Origin: Nocardia flavorosea NBRC 108225
GTDB lineage: Bacteria; Actinomycetota; Actinomycetes; Mycobacteriales; Mycobacteriaceae
Reading direction: 5' to 3'
Length of the DNA stretch: 64,000 nucleotides
NCBI RefSeq assembly: GCF_001613385.1
Contig: NZ_BDCG01000012.1
Span: forward strand, 248,001 to 312,000
Of the stretch, positions 1-9,001 are shown one piece after another. Position 1 is the first letter of the stretch; every line of letters begins with the position of its first letter. The notes beneath the pieces were generated by a model that was given only the letters and a program-made list of their open reading frames with translations, ran no database searches and was not told the DNA's origin. The translations under genes were made by a program, and so were the position numbers.

Positions 1-482
1 GGACGCGCGGGCGCACTCAGCGCCTCCCGTATCGGGTGACCGGACAATGTCCGCCCACTCCGGTGCCCGATCGCCCGATCGATCACATACCAGAACCCCG
101 GCGCCCCCACGGAACCGAAGTCCACGACGGCGGGTAGCAAGGGACCGGTATTCAGATTGAGCAGATACCCCGCTCCCGGTGCGCCCGAGGCGGCGAACCC
201 GGCGTCGTACACGACCAGTTCCAGCCCGGCAGCAGGACAGCGCAATCCGGGGTGGGCCAGCGCATCGGCCAGCTCGTGCGCCGATCGCGCGGGCACCGCC
301 GGATCGACCACAACCGTGATATCGATATCGCTGCGTCCGTGCCGGTAGTCACCCAAGGCAAGCGATCCCACCGCACCGACGCTCACCAGCCGGTCCCGGT
401 AGATGGTTCGTACGCGTTCCACCAGCTCGGACAGGTAGCGGTCTACCTCCCCGGGCACGCCCTCGCCACCGGAACCCATCAT
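1..482 (-). CDS. Nucleotidyltransferase, AadA-like (partial, 3' end off window)
   Basis: Reading the minus strand from an ATG-ATG pair at 482 gives an open frame of about 160 codons that runs off the left edge. Near residues 37-52 it has the nucleotidyltransferase signature GSLALGDYRHGRSDIDITVV (Gly-Ser, then two metal-binding aspartates). Further on are LNLNTGP and FWYVIDRAIGH, which resemble the DUF4111 half of aminoglycoside adenylyltransferases. The family transfers AMP from ATP to a hydroxyl on an acceptor; whether this protein acts on an aminoglycoside cannot be read from sequence. It diverges from the ankyrin gene. The C-terminus is not in the window. Confidence 0.75.
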   Translation of the reverse strand, partial: MMGSGGEGVPGEVDRYLSELVERVRTIYRDRLVSVGAVGSLALGDYRHGRSDIDITVVVDPAVPARSAHELADALAHPGLRCPAAGLELVVYDAGFAASGAPGAGYLLNLNTGPLLPAVVDFGSVGAPGFWYVIDRAIGHRSGRTLSGHPIREALSAPAR

Positions 483-664
483 CGCTCGCCGAGCAGGGAC
501 CGGCCGTTCGCCGAACCGGCACTACCGAACCCGATCACCATCCCCTCAGGCTAACCGGACCCGGCCCGCCGGTGGGGCCCGAGCGCCCGGCCGAGCGAAT
601 TCGCCGGCACGGGCCACGACGAACTCGCGCTATATCCCGTTGACATCGTGGCTTCAATGGACAG

Positions 665-1423
665 GTGAGTAACCTGATGGATGCTGTATGGGAGCGGGAT
701 CCCGCTGCCGTCGAATCGCTACTGAAGGACGGCGCGTCGCCCGAGGAGACGAACGAGGACGGAACCACACCGCTCTACCAGGCCGCGGTGAGCGGTTGCG
801 CCGATCTGGTCCGCCTGCTGCTGATATACGGAGCCGACCCGAACCGGCCCAGCGAGCCTCCCGAAGAAGGCCTGCCCCTGTGCGCCGCTGCCTGCTGGAA
901 CCATATCGACGCCGTTTCCGCGCTAGTGGCCGCCGGAGCCGACCCCGATCTGCCCGAACCACCTCATCCGAAGCAGCACGGCCCGGGGACACCGCCGTTG
1001 TTGTGGGCGGCGGGCAACGGGCATCTCGAAACGGTGGAGTTGTTGCTCGCGGCAGGAGCCGACCCGAATATCGAGGGCACACCACTGACTCGCGCGGCCC
1101 GCCGCGGATGCTACGGAATAGTGCGGTCACTGCTGGCCCACGGCGCCGAACCCGCTCTCGCCGACTACGACGGGAACACCGCTGCGACGATCGCGGCCGA
1201 CCTCGCGGGCGCCGATCTGGTGGCCGTACTCGCCGGACAGGCACGCGGGAACGAGTGCGAGTACACGGTAGAGCGCAGTCCCGGCGGAGACGGCACCGAA
1301 CGGATCACGCTGCGGTACGAGAACGCCGACGGGGGCGGCTGGGAGGCGTCGATCCAGGACGGGCACGACGCGATCGCCGCACTGCTCGCAGACACGAACC
1401 GTTCCGGTCCGGGCGCGGCCTGA
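665..1423 (+). CDS. Ankyrin-repeat protein
   Basis: The 252-residue product contains four or five ankyrin repeats over roughly residues 1-190, recognisable by repeated G-x-TPLxxAAxxG and VxxLLxxGADP patterns (for example DGTTPLYQAAVSG, LLLAAGADPN, LLAHGAEP). The last 60 residues are a non-repeat tail with WEASIQDGHDAIAALLAD. Ankyrin repeats bind partner proteins. There is no signal peptide or membrane segment, so it should be cytoplasmic. The start used is GTG at 665; an ATG at 677 is an alternative. The partner and role are unknown. Confidence 0.85.
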   Translation: MSNLMDAVWERDPAAVESLLKDGASPEETNEDGTTPLYQAAVSGCADLVRLLLIYGADPNRPSEPPEEGLPLCAAACWNHIDAVSALVAAGADPDLPEPPHPKQHGPGTPPLLWAAGNGHLETVELLLAAGADPNIEGTPLTRAARRGCYGIVRSLLAHGAEPALADYDGNTAATIAADLAGADLVAVLAGQARGNECEYTVERSPGGDGTERITLRYENADGGGWEASIQDGHDAIAALLADTNRSGPGAA

Positions 1424-1801
1424 GCGGCGGCGCCGCTCGGGCCGACCGGTGCGACCGGGCTCGGTGCCCGGGTGGATCCGGTCGCCGGGTCGGGATCGTC
1501 ACGATACGCGCGTCCCGGAGCCGGCGCTTACGTGCGGGGCGGTCAGCAGCACGACGCCACCGCTGCCGAAAGCAGCAGTCGACCGGATCGTGCACATCCG
1601 AGATCGGCGCATCCTCCGTTTCCGTAGCGCAGTGCCAGCCCGGCCATTTGGCCGAAAGTGCCGATCCAGAGGCAAGTCGCGGCCCTACAGTGAGAGGGAC
1701 CACAGTAGGACGGGCATGGGCGTGAGCGAATGGGGCCCGCAGGCGGTGGTGGTGCGTCACGACGCAAGAGCCACCCTCGTGCTCGCGGGACAGGAGTAGG
1801 T
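1424..1801. other. Intergenic region upstream of the first monooxygenase
   Basis: I find no convincing gene in these 378 bases; the open frames here lack family features. A small inverted repeat CGGCC-attt-GGCCG lies at 1641-1654. The ribosome site ACAGGAG lies just before the ATG at 1802. The promoter of the downstream monooxygenase is presumably here. Confidence 0.4.
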
Positions 1802-3268
1802 ATGAGCGGGGCACACCAGGTATCGGCGCTGGTGATCGGCGCCGGATTCGGCGGTATCGGGGTGGCGATCGAATTGCGGCGCCACGGGTTCGGCGATATC
1901 ACCATTCTGGAGAAAGCGCAGGACCTCGGTGGAGTCTGGCGGGAAAACACGTATCCCGGGGCCGCCTGCGATGTGCCGTCACCGCTGTACTCCTACTCGT
2001 TCGAGCCGAAGCCGGATTGGCCGCAGCGCTACTCCGGGCAGGCCGCCATCCACGACTACCTGCGCGGGGTCGCGCGCCGGCACGATCTGCTCGACCGCAT
2101 CGAGTTCGGCGTCGAGGTCACTTCGGCCGCGTTCGACGAGAAAACCGGCCGCTGGACCGTGCACACGGCCGACGGCGCCGACCGGACCGCCGATGTGCTG
2201 ATCTCCGCTGTCGGACAGCTCTCCCGCCCGCAACTGCCGGATATTCCCGGCGTGCACAGCTTCAGCGGGCAGGCGTTCCATTCGGCACTGTGGGATCACA
2301 CTATCGATCTCACCGGAAAACGCGTCGCCTGCATCGGCACCGGCGCGAGCGCGATCCAGTACGTACCGCAGATCCAGCCGCAGGTCGGCCACCTCACCCT
2401 GTTCCAGCGCACCGCCGCCTGGGTGCTGCCGAAATTCGATACCGACTATTCGCCGGTGCAGCATAAATTGTTCGCGCGTATTCCCGGAATGCTACTGCTG
2501 GAGCGTCTCGGCTGGTGGCTCACGGCCGAGGTCTCGTCGCTGGGCCTGGTCGAGCTGCCGATCATCAGCCGTCTCGTGGCGCGCATGGCGGAGCGGAATC
2601 TCCGCAAGAATGTCGACGATCCGGAATTGCGCGCGAAACTCACCCCCGACTACCCGATCGCCTGTAAACGCACCCTGTTCTCCAGCGATTACTATCCGGC
2701 GCTCACCCAGCCGAATGTCGAGGTGACCACCGCCGCCGTCACCGAGATCACCCCGCAGGGCGTACGCACCGGCGACGGCACCGAGCACGACGCCGATGTG
2801 ATCATCTACGGCACCGGTTTCAAGGGGACCGAATTCCTGTGGCCGATGCGGATCAGCGGCCGTGGCGGCCGGGAACTGGCCGAGGCGTGGTCGGACGGGG
2901 CGCACGCCTATTACGGAATGACGGTGCCCGATTTTCCGAATTTCTTCATGGTGTACGGACCCAATACGAACCTCGGCGTCGGGTCGATCATCTATATGAT
3001 CGAAACGCAGTCCCGCTATATCCGTCAGGCTCTGCAATTGCTCGCCGGTAAACCCGGCCATGTACTCGAGGTTCGCGCCGAGACCGAGCGCGCGTTCAAC
3101 GACGCTCTGCAGAAACGCCTCGATCGCACACCGTGGAACTTCTGCTCCAGTTGGTATCGCAACGCGGCCGGAAAAATCACCAACAACTGGCCCGGTACGG
3201 TGACCAGCTACCGGCGCCGAGTGCGCCGGCTCGAACCCCAGGACTATCGCTTCACACCCGCCGCGTAA
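1802..3268 (+). CDS. Flavin-containing (Baeyer-Villiger type) monooxygenase
   Basis: The 488-residue protein starts with an FAD-binding Rossmann motif, VIGAGFGGIG, near residue 11. A second nucleotide-binding motif, GTGASAIQY, comes near residue 180. Between them is FSGQAFHSALWDH, which matches the Baeyer-Villiger fingerprint FxGxxxHxxxW. These enzymes use NADPH, O2 and FAD to insert oxygen next to a ketone, or to oxygenate N or S. The ATG at 1802 is chosen over an upstream GTG/ATG because AGGAG sits 7 bases before it and the protein then begins at the Rossmann strand. The substrate is unknown. It stands alone, upstream of an unrelated ATPase gene. Confidence 0.88.
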   Translation: MSGAHQVSALVIGAGFGGIGVAIELRRHGFGDITILEKAQDLGGVWRENTYPGAACDVPSPLYSYSFEPKPDWPQRYSGQAAIHDYLRGVARRHDLLDRIEFGVEVTSAAFDEKTGRWTVHTADGADRTADVLISAVGQLSRPQLPDIPGVHSFSGQAFHSALWDHTIDLTGKRVACIGTGASAIQYVPQIQPQVGHLTLFQRTAAWVLPKFDTDYSPVQHKLFARIPGMLLLERLGWWLTAEVSSLGLVELPIISRLVARMAERNLRKNVDDPELRAKLTPDYPIACKRTLFSSDYYPALTQPNVEVTTAAVTEITPQGVRTGDGTEHDADVIIYGTGFKGTEFLWPMRISGRGGRELAEAWSDGAHAYYGMTVPDFPNFFMVYGPNTNLGVGSIIYMIETQSRYIRQALQLLAGKPGHVLEVRAETERAFNDALQKRLDRTPWNFCSSWYRNAAGKITNNWPGTVTSYRRRVRRLEPQDYRFTPAA

Positions 3269-3377
3269 TCCCTCGAGCCGCCGGCGTCAGGGATCCTTTT
3301 CACATGTGCTTCTCGTCTCTGGGCACCGCGGACCCGGCCTGCCAGGCTGGCTCGAGGGTCACGAGGAGGTGCCGGTG

Positions 3378-4442
3378 GTGGGAACACGATTGGACTGGGG
3401 ATCGGTATTCGACAATGCCGCACGCGATGCGGGATTCGTCCTCGACGATTCCCAGCGCACCGCCGCCGGGCCGCTGGCCCGCCTCGGCGGCGAGTTGTCC
3501 GGGCGGGGCCGCATTTTCGGATCGCCACCGCGTGGTGTGTACGTCTGGGGGCCGGTGGGCCGCGGAAAGAGCTGGCTGGTCGACACCTTCTACGAAGCAG
3601 TGCCCGGACCGCGCACACGCCGTATCCATTTTCACGAGTTCTTCCGCGAGTTCCATTCCCGCTGCGCCGCCCACCGCCGCGAACCCGGCGCCGGGGAACG
3701 CGCGGTCCGGGACCTGCTCGGCGAGGCCCGGCTGGTCTGTTTCGACGAATTCCATGTGCACGACCCCGGTGACGCGACCATCCTCGCCAAGGTCGTGAGT
3801 GCTCTGTTCGCCCGCCGCATCACATTGGTCGCCACCTCGAACTATCCGCCGTCCGGCCTCCTGCCCAACCCGCTGTTCCATCATGTGATCGAACCGGTCG
3901 CTGCCGCCCTCACGGACGCCCTGGACATCGTCGAAGTGGCGGGCCCGCACGATTACCGGCGCACCGGACCGGCACCGTCCGCCGGGTTCGGCCTCGGCCG
4001 CTACCTCTGGCCCGGCGACCCCGAGCGGGTCGCGGCGGCCGGGCTGCGTATCCCGGCACCGTCCGAACACCGGCGGGTGGCCTTCGGTACCCGGACCGTC
4101 ACCGCCCTGGCCGTACGCGGCACGGAGGTCTGGTTCGACTTCACGGACCTGTGCGACCGTCCGTTCTCCACCATCGACTACCTGCGGCTGACCGATCGGT
4201 ACAGCCACTGGACCCTGTCCGGGCTTCCCGTCCTCACGACGGCCGGCCGCGATGCCGTACAGCGTTTCGCCAACCTGGTCGATGTCCTGTGCGACCGCCG
4301 GATACCGCTGAACCTCATCGCCGAGGCGCCCTTGGGCGAATGTCTGTCCGGCGACCGGCTACCCCCGGATATCCACCGCACCGCCAGCCGGCTGGCCCTG
4401 CTACCGGGAGCCGCCGGCACGGCGGCGGTGGCCGATCGGTAG
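3378..4442 (+). CDS. zapE: ZapE/AFG1-family AAA-type ATPase
   Basis: The product has Walker A GPVGRGKS and Walker B LVCFDEFHVHD, plus the sensor-like TLVATSNYPP. This is the order seen in the AFG1/ZapE family (about 350 residues, P-loop ATPases linked to cell division and protein quality control). The longer frame opens at a GTG at 3306, but GAGGAGG at 3363-3369 sits 5 to 8 bases before two GTG codons at 3375 and 3378, giving MGTRLDW or MVGTRLDW, which I prefer. No signal peptide is present, so it should be cytoplasmic. Assignment to the family is firm; the division role is by analogy. Confidence 0.85.
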   Translation: MGTRLDWGSVFDNAARDAGFVLDDSQRTAAGPLARLGGELSGRGRIFGSPPRGVYVWGPVGRGKSWLVDTFYEAVPGPRTRRIHFHEFFREFHSRCAAHRREPGAGERAVRDLLGEARLVCFDEFHVHDPGDATILAKVVSALFARRITLVATSNYPPSGLLPNPLFHHVIEPVAAALTDALDIVEVAGPHDYRRTGPAPSAGFGLGRYLWPGDPERVAAAGLRIPAPSEHRRVAFGTRTVTALAVRGTEVWFDFTDLCDRPFSTIDYLRLTDRYSHWTLSGLPVLTTAGRDAVQRFANLVDVLCDRRIPLNLIAEAPLGECLSGDRLPPDIHRTASRLALLPGAAGTAAVADR

Positions 4443-4477
4443 TCGGGGAAGAGCCAGAGATCCTGCGCGGCCACGGC

Positions 4478-4897
4478 TCACAGATACGCCCCCAGCGAGC
4501 GCACCCGGGTGAGCGCATACCCGTCGCCGCTATCGGCGCCGAGCACCGGAATCTCCGCCTCCCCTGCTTCGGCCCGGCCGAGCCATTCGTCCAGCCGTTC
4601 CACGAAACCGCGCACGTCATCGGGGTCGAAGAGCTCATACAGGCTCAACCCGAACTCGTCGGACACCCATTTCTCGTACACCTGTCCGCGGACCCCGGTC
4701 GGGTCGCCGTCGGAGGGCCAGAACAAGCCCCCTTGCGCGAAATCGCGCGGTAGCTCGTCGAACGGCTCGAGATCATCCGGATGTAGCCATCCGAACTCCC
4801 CGCGCTCCTCGGCCGGCATCGCCTGGATCTGCTGGAAGGCCGCCATATCGGATACCCGGCTCTGACTGGGCCGGACCGCGTACACGTCGAGTCCCAT
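4478..4897 (-). CDS. Conserved hypothetical protein
   Basis: A 139-residue acidic, soluble protein beginning MGLDVYAVRP. It has several Trp/Phe/Asp-rich segments (FGWLHPDDLEPFDELP, KWVSDEFGLSLYELF) and no signal peptide or membrane span. Codon use matches the neighbours, so I consider it real. I do not recognise a named family and assign no function. It converges with the zapE-like gene, separated by 35 bases. Confidence 0.65.
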   Translation of the reverse strand: MGLDVYAVRPSQSRVSDMAAFQQIQAMPAEERGEFGWLHPDDLEPFDELPRDFAQGGLFWPSDGDPTGVRGQVYEKWVSDEFGLSLYELFDPDDVRGFVERLDEWLGRAEAGEAEIPVLGADSGDGYALTRVRSLGAYL

Positions 4898-5114
4898 GGC
4901 ATGAGCCTATGTGGTTCTCCCCCCGGGTGCAGACTCTGCGCCGCCCACCCGGCACCGCGGGATCACCCGGATCCCCCCACCGCGCTCGTGGACGGCGGTA
5001 AGGTCGGCCTCCGCGGCGGGCGCATCCGTTCCAGGACCTACCCAGCGAGGGGTTTACCCGTGGCGACTCCCGGGGTAACCGGCCCGGAACCCCGTTTTTG
5101 AGAGGAATATTCTC

Positions 5115-5552
5115 TTGCGAAAGATCTTGCGACCGTTTGCTCTAGGCGCACTTGCCGCAACCGCCCTGCTCTCGGTCGCGGCGCCCGCGGGTGCCCAGGC
5201 GGCCGCCGATTTCCAGGACGCCCGCGTCGATATCGCACCCGGATGCGCCGGCACGGTTCGCAGTCAGGTAGCCGTCGCTCCGCTACCGACCGATGCCCCG
5301 GGCGTCGGGATTTCGGTGCTGTTCCGCGCAGATCGTCCGGACCCGTCGTGCACGCTGTCGGCGACGGTGTCCTGGCGTAATACGGCAACCGGTGCCACCG
5401 GGTCCGAGGAGGTCACTGTCTCGTCGGTCCCCGCCCCCGGCGGCTGGTTCCCGACCGACCACGGTTTCCAGCGGGCGCTGGCCGATACGGGCCCCGGTCC
5501 GGTGGTCGTCACGATGAGTACGAATCCGGGCGAGGTGAGCGTCACGGTCTGA
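5115..5552 (+). CDS. Small secreted protein
   Basis: A 145-residue protein with a classic Sec signal peptide: basic start (MRKILRPF), hydrophobic stretch (LGALAATALLSVAAPA) and an Ala-rich cleavage region near residue 30 (GAQAAA). The mature part has two cysteines and Val/Thr-rich strands, suggesting a small beta-sheet domain held by one disulfide. The start is a TTG at 5115, preceded by AGAGGA eight bases upstream. Function unknown. Confidence 0.75.
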   Translation: MRKILRPFALGALAATALLSVAAPAGAQAAADFQDARVDIAPGCAGTVRSQVAVAPLPTDAPGVGISVLFRADRPDPSCTLSATVSWRNTATGATGSEEVTVSSVPAPGGWFPTDHGFQRALADTGPGPVVVTMSTNPGEVSVTV

Positions 5553-5599
5553 TCGATCGTGCAGCCGGGTGGGCACCTCCCCCCGGCTTCCGTCGCGAA

Positions 5600-5631
5600 A
5601 GCCCGGCCCGCCAGATATGCCGGACCGGGCT
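5600..5631. terminator. Stem-loop terminator between convergent genes
   Basis: AGCCCGG at the left end pairs with CCGGGCT at the right end. The stem extends to about 13 pairs with two mismatches around the loop AGATAT. It lies between two convergent genes and would serve both. It has no long U tail, as is common in actinobacteria. Confidence 0.55.
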
Positions 5632-5641
5632 CAGATATCTG

Positions 5642-8059
5642 TCACACACTACGGCGACCGCCGCGCGGCACCTCCCGGAAAGGCACATTGTGGTCCGACC
5701 GGGCTTCCCTGGGCATGCCCAGCACACGCTCGCTGATCACATTGCGGGCCATTTCGGTGGTGCCGCCACCGATACAACTCACCTGCCGCATCAGGAAAAC
5801 ATCGCCGGCGTCGCCGAACTCCTCGTCCCACACCGCGTCACCCGCAACCTCGAATTCTATGGTGGCCCGGCGGGATTCGGCGATCCCACGGAACAGGCGC
5901 CCGATGGCCGCCGACTGCTCGGGGAGATGACCGGACACCATCCCGGTACCGAGCCGCCGCTGTAGCGCGCTGCCCACGACGTCGAGCATCCGGTCCTCAC
6001 CGATGAGGTCGCGCACGCCCGGTTCGTCGACGGTCCCGGCCCGGCAGGCGATCTCCACCGGCGACCGGTCGGAGATGGCGGGTTTCGCGGGCACCGTGAC
6101 GTAGGGCGATTCGGCCAGCAGCCGTTCGTGCGACATCCAGCGGATCCCGACGGTCCAGCCGCCGTCGACCTCGCCGATCCGGTCGGAATCGGGTACCCGC
6201 ACATCGGTGAGGAATTCCTGGCAGAATTCCCGGGCACCGTTGAGCATCTCGATCTGATGCACCTCGATACCCGGTTGATGGATGGGCAGGATGAACACCG
6301 TGAGGCCGCGGTGTTTCGGCACGTCCCAGTTGGTACGGGCCAGGCACAGCGCCCAATCGGAATACCACGCACCGGTGGTCCAGATCTTGGCGCCGTTGAG
6401 CACCCAGTCGTCACCGTCGCGCACAGCGGTCGTCACCGCGCCCGCCACGTCGGAGCCGCCGGATGGTTCGGAGAGGAACTGCATCCAGATCTCGTCGCCG
6501 CGCAGCATCGCCGGAATATGCCGTCGTTTCTGCTCCTCGGTCCCGAAATCCAGCAGTACCGCCGCGCACGGCGACAGCGTGGGCACCTGGCATCGCGACG
6601 GATACTCGAACCCGGCCATTTCCTCGGTGAACGCCCGCTGATGGGCGGGGGTGAGCCCGCGGCCCCCGTATTCGACCGGGATGGCGATACCGGCGAACCC
6701 GGCGTCGTAGAGCTTGCGCTGCAATCGCCGGTCGTTGCCGACGGCCGCCAGCTCCTGCTCCCGCGGCACTTTTCGCAGCCCGGCGACGGCTTCGGGCCGG
6801 AACGGGCCCAGGTTGGCGCGGATCCATTCCCTGGCGCGCAGCCGGAAGCTCTCGACGTCCTCGCTCACGCTGTGCTCATCCGGCGCGAACGCCGGCGCCG
6901 CGCGGACAGTCTCCGCTGTCACCTCCGGGCCCGGCACACGCTGTCCGTCCTGTTCGATCAACCGGTCGGCAAGACTGCGGCGGTGTTCGGCCGGTGTGCC
7001 GTGCAACGTGCGGTTCACGGTGGCGCGGCGCAGGAACAAATGCAGATCGTGCTCGAAGGTCAAGCCGATCCCGCCGTGCAGCTGCACACAGTCCTGTAGC
7101 AGCTCGGGCCCGTAATGGCCGATGAACGCCTGCGCCACAGCCACCAGCTCACCCGCATCCGACCGGCGTTCATCGACCGCCGCGGCGGCGCTGTCGGCAA
7201 TCGCATGCGCCGCCTCGAGCCACGATTTCAGATCGGCCACCCGATGTTTGAGCGCCTGATACGACGCCAGCGGCCGCCCGAACGAATACCGGTCCGCCAT
7301 CCAATCCAGCACCATCTCGAAACCGGTCTGCATCGCCCCGACGGTTTCCGCGCACTGCACGGCAATCGCGACCTGCGACTGCCACACCACCTGCTGTTCC
7401 GCCGTCCCGGACTCGCCCACCAGCGCACTCCGGGGCACCCGGACATTGTCGAACGTCACCGCGGAGAAACGGCGGGTGAGGTCGGGCGAGCGCAGCGGGG
7501 TGACGGTGACCCCCGTACTCCCCACCGGAACCAGAACCTGGCCGACCGCACCATCACACCGCCCGGTGACCAGCAGGTGACTCGCCATCCCGGCGGACTC
7601 GACAGGTTGTTTGCGGCCGTTGAGTACCAGATCGGTTCCGTCGACACGTATTTCGAGTTCGGCCCCGTGCCGCCATGCAGGTTCTGCATGACACCAGGAC
7701 GCGAGGGACTCCCCGGACAGCAGTTCTGCCAGCACCTCCGGATGCGCCCCGCTCTCGGCCAGTGCGGCGGCCACGATATTCGCCGACGCCAACGGTCCCG
7801 GTGCGGCATGCCGCCCGAACTCGTAGGCGACCAGCGTCAGGTCGACAACCGGCCGGCCGCTGATCGATCCACCACCGGCCTCCTCCCCCACCAGCAGCGA
7901 CGTCCACCCGAGTTCGGCCCCACCCCGCCAATAACCGGCCGCGAACCCGTCCTCGTCGTGCCGCAGCCCGCGCAGCCGATCCCGCGGCACCCTGGCAGCC
8001 AGGTACTTCCCGGTGGTCGAGCGGAAGAACTCCTGCTCGTCGGAGATATCGAACAGCAT
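5642..8059 (-). CDS. Two-domain fused acyl-CoA dehydrogenase (FadE type)
   Basis: About 805 residues, twice the normal acyl-CoA dehydrogenase length. Residues 1-380 form one dehydrogenase unit: MLFDISDEQEFFRSTTGKYL at the start, then DRYSFGRPLASYQALKH and CVQLHGGIGLTFEHDLHLFL. Residues 400-805 form a second unit with MQFLSEPSGGSDVAG, WVLNGAKIWTTGAW and the terminal CIGGGTTEMARNVISERVLG. This is the layout of FadE34/ChsE3-like enzymes, where two partner subunits are joined. They oxidise acyl-CoA to enoyl-CoA with FAD, often on steroid side chains. The ATG at 8059 is preferred over 8098 because dehydrogenases begin at this point. The substrate is not visible. Confidence 0.9.
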   Translation of the reverse strand: MLFDISDEQEFFRSTTGKYLAARVPRDRLRGLRHDEDGFAAGYWRGGAELGWTSLLVGEEAGGGSISGRPVVDLTLVAYEFGRHAAPGPLASANIVAAALAESGAHPEVLAELLSGESLASWCHAEPAWRHGAELEIRVDGTDLVLNGRKQPVESAGMASHLLVTGRCDGAVGQVLVPVGSTGVTVTPLRSPDLTRRFSAVTFDNVRVPRSALVGESGTAEQQVVWQSQVAIAVQCAETVGAMQTGFEMVLDWMADRYSFGRPLASYQALKHRVADLKSWLEAAHAIADSAAAAVDERRSDAGELVAVAQAFIGHYGPELLQDCVQLHGGIGLTFEHDLHLFLRRATVNRTLHGTPAEHRRSLADRLIEQDGQRVPGPEVTAETVRAAPAFAPDEHSVSEDVESFRLRAREWIRANLGPFRPEAVAGLRKVPREQELAAVGNDRRLQRKLYDAGFAGIAIPVEYGGRGLTPAHQRAFTEEMAGFEYPSRCQVPTLSPCAAVLLDFGTEEQKRRHIPAMLRGDEIWMQFLSEPSGGSDVAGAVTTAVRDGDDWVLNGAKIWTTGAWYSDWALCLARTNWDVPKHRGLTVFILPIHQPGIEVHQIEMLNGAREFCQEFLTDVRVPDSDRIGEVDGGWTVGIRWMSHERLLAESPYVTVPAKPAISDRSPVEIACRAGTVDEPGVRDLIGEDRMLDVVGSALQRRLGTGMVSGHLPEQSAAIGRLFRGIAESRRATIEFEVAGDAVWDEEFGDAGDVFLMRQVSCIGGGTTEMARNVISERVLGMPREARSDHNVPFREVPRGGRRSV

Positions 8060-8211
8060 GGGTCGGCTCGCTTCTCTATCGGCCGGAAGCCGGATCACAC
8101 CGACGCGTCGACGCCGGAAACATTACTTCCTTATTTGATAATGTCACTCTCTACTTAGTCAAACTAGACTTCCTGGGCGTCGTCGGCGAGGCACCTCGCC
8201 CGCGACCGGAG
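8060..8211 (-). promoter_or_regulatory. Promoter region of the fused acyl-CoA dehydrogenase
   Basis: A patch that is AT-rich for this genome (8125-8170) precedes the dehydrogenase gene. It contains a short dyad TAGT-caa-ACTA at about 8157-8167. It probably holds the promoter and an operator, but I cannot define boxes with confidence. Confidence 0.3.
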
Positions 8212-8904
8212 TCAGCGTTTGATCACGAGTTCGAGACCGCCGCGGAACGGCAGAGTTTGCGTGAGCAGGCCGTTGCTCGGGTCTTCGATGAATTCGAAGG
8301 CATCGCGATAGCTTTCGGGATGATTCTCTGTGTTGTCGATCAGGATCATCCCGCCCGGACGCAGTTCCGGTGTGATCAGCTCGAGTGCCGGTCGCGCCAT
8401 GACCGGCCAGACGTCGATCAACGCCAGGTCGACCGGTGCGTCCAAGTTCACGAGCGTTTCCCGGAGGTCTCCCGGACGCAGGTCGATATAGGCTCCCAGT
8501 CCCGCTCGGCGGAAGTTGTCTGCGGCGGCCGCAATTTTGCCGGGTTCGGTCTCGGTGCCGATCACCACGCCGGTACCCCCCTCGGCTTCGGCGACCAGCC
8601 GGACAGCCTGGGCGAGGTAGAGCGTGGAAACCCCATAGGACGTCCCGACCTCCACCACCCGGCGCGCCCGCAGCGCCAGGCACAGCCGGTGGCACAGCAG
8701 CGCTTTGTCGTGTTCGAGGGCTACGAGCTTATCGGCGAGGAACTCGTTGGCTGCGGCATCGAGTTCGCCGAGGTCGGCGGCGTTTCCGCGGTCGGCGCGA
8801 TCGGCGAAGTAGGTGGTGATCCCGGTGATCTGATCCGAGCTTCGCTGGTGCAGCTCGGCGACGAACCGGTCGAGTTCAGGGTTCTGCAGGGGGCTGGAAT
8901 TCAT
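8212..8904 (-). CDS. SAM-dependent O-methyltransferase
   Basis: A 230-residue class I methyltransferase of the O-methyltransferase family 3 type. The SAM-binding motif VVEVGTSYGVSTLYLA comes near residue 83, followed by the acidic loop VVIGTETEPGK and DLALIDVW, which places the Asp of motif III. GGMILIDNTENHPE follows. The N-terminal helices (ELDRFVAELHQRSSDQ) are typical of the family. Start ATG at 8904, with GAAAGG ten bases upstream. It diverges from a TetR gene that probably controls it. The acceptor is unknown. Confidence 0.82.
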   Translation of the reverse strand: MNSSPLQNPELDRFVAELHQRSSDQITGITTYFADRADRGNAADLGELDAAANEFLADKLVALEHDKALLCHRLCLALRARRVVEVGTSYGVSTLYLAQAVRLVAEAEGGTGVVIGTETEPGKIAAAADNFRRAGLGAYIDLRPGDLRETLVNLDAPVDLALIDVWPVMARPALELITPELRPGGMILIDNTENHPESYRDAFEFIEDPSNGLLTQTLPFRGGLELVIKR

Positions 8905-8974
8905 TGTGAGCCTTTCGGTCGCGCGGTTCGGCACCACCACAGGCGGCGGCACTTCAGTGTCCGAGCCACACTTC

Positions 8975-9001
8975 TTGATGTCAACAGGTTGTGAACGTCA
9001 A
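8975..9001. promoter_or_regulatory. 27-bp imperfect palindrome, likely TetR operator
   Basis: The site reads TTGAnGTnnACA, three bases, then its mirror TGTnnACnTCAA: nine matched pairs in each half. It sits between the divergent methyltransferase and tetR genes and touches the first base of the tetR start. That is what an autoregulating TetR that also represses its neighbour would need. No binding has been shown. Confidence 0.55.

Noticed and set aside
688..1725. Long plus-strand frame across the ankyrin gene
   Set aside because: Composition is Arg-rich and has no family features; it is a shadow of the ankyrin gene in the next frame.
6128..7099. Plus-strand frame of 323 codons inside the fused acyl-CoA dehydrogenase
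   Set aside because: Antisense of a gene with clear domains; no ribosome site and no family features.
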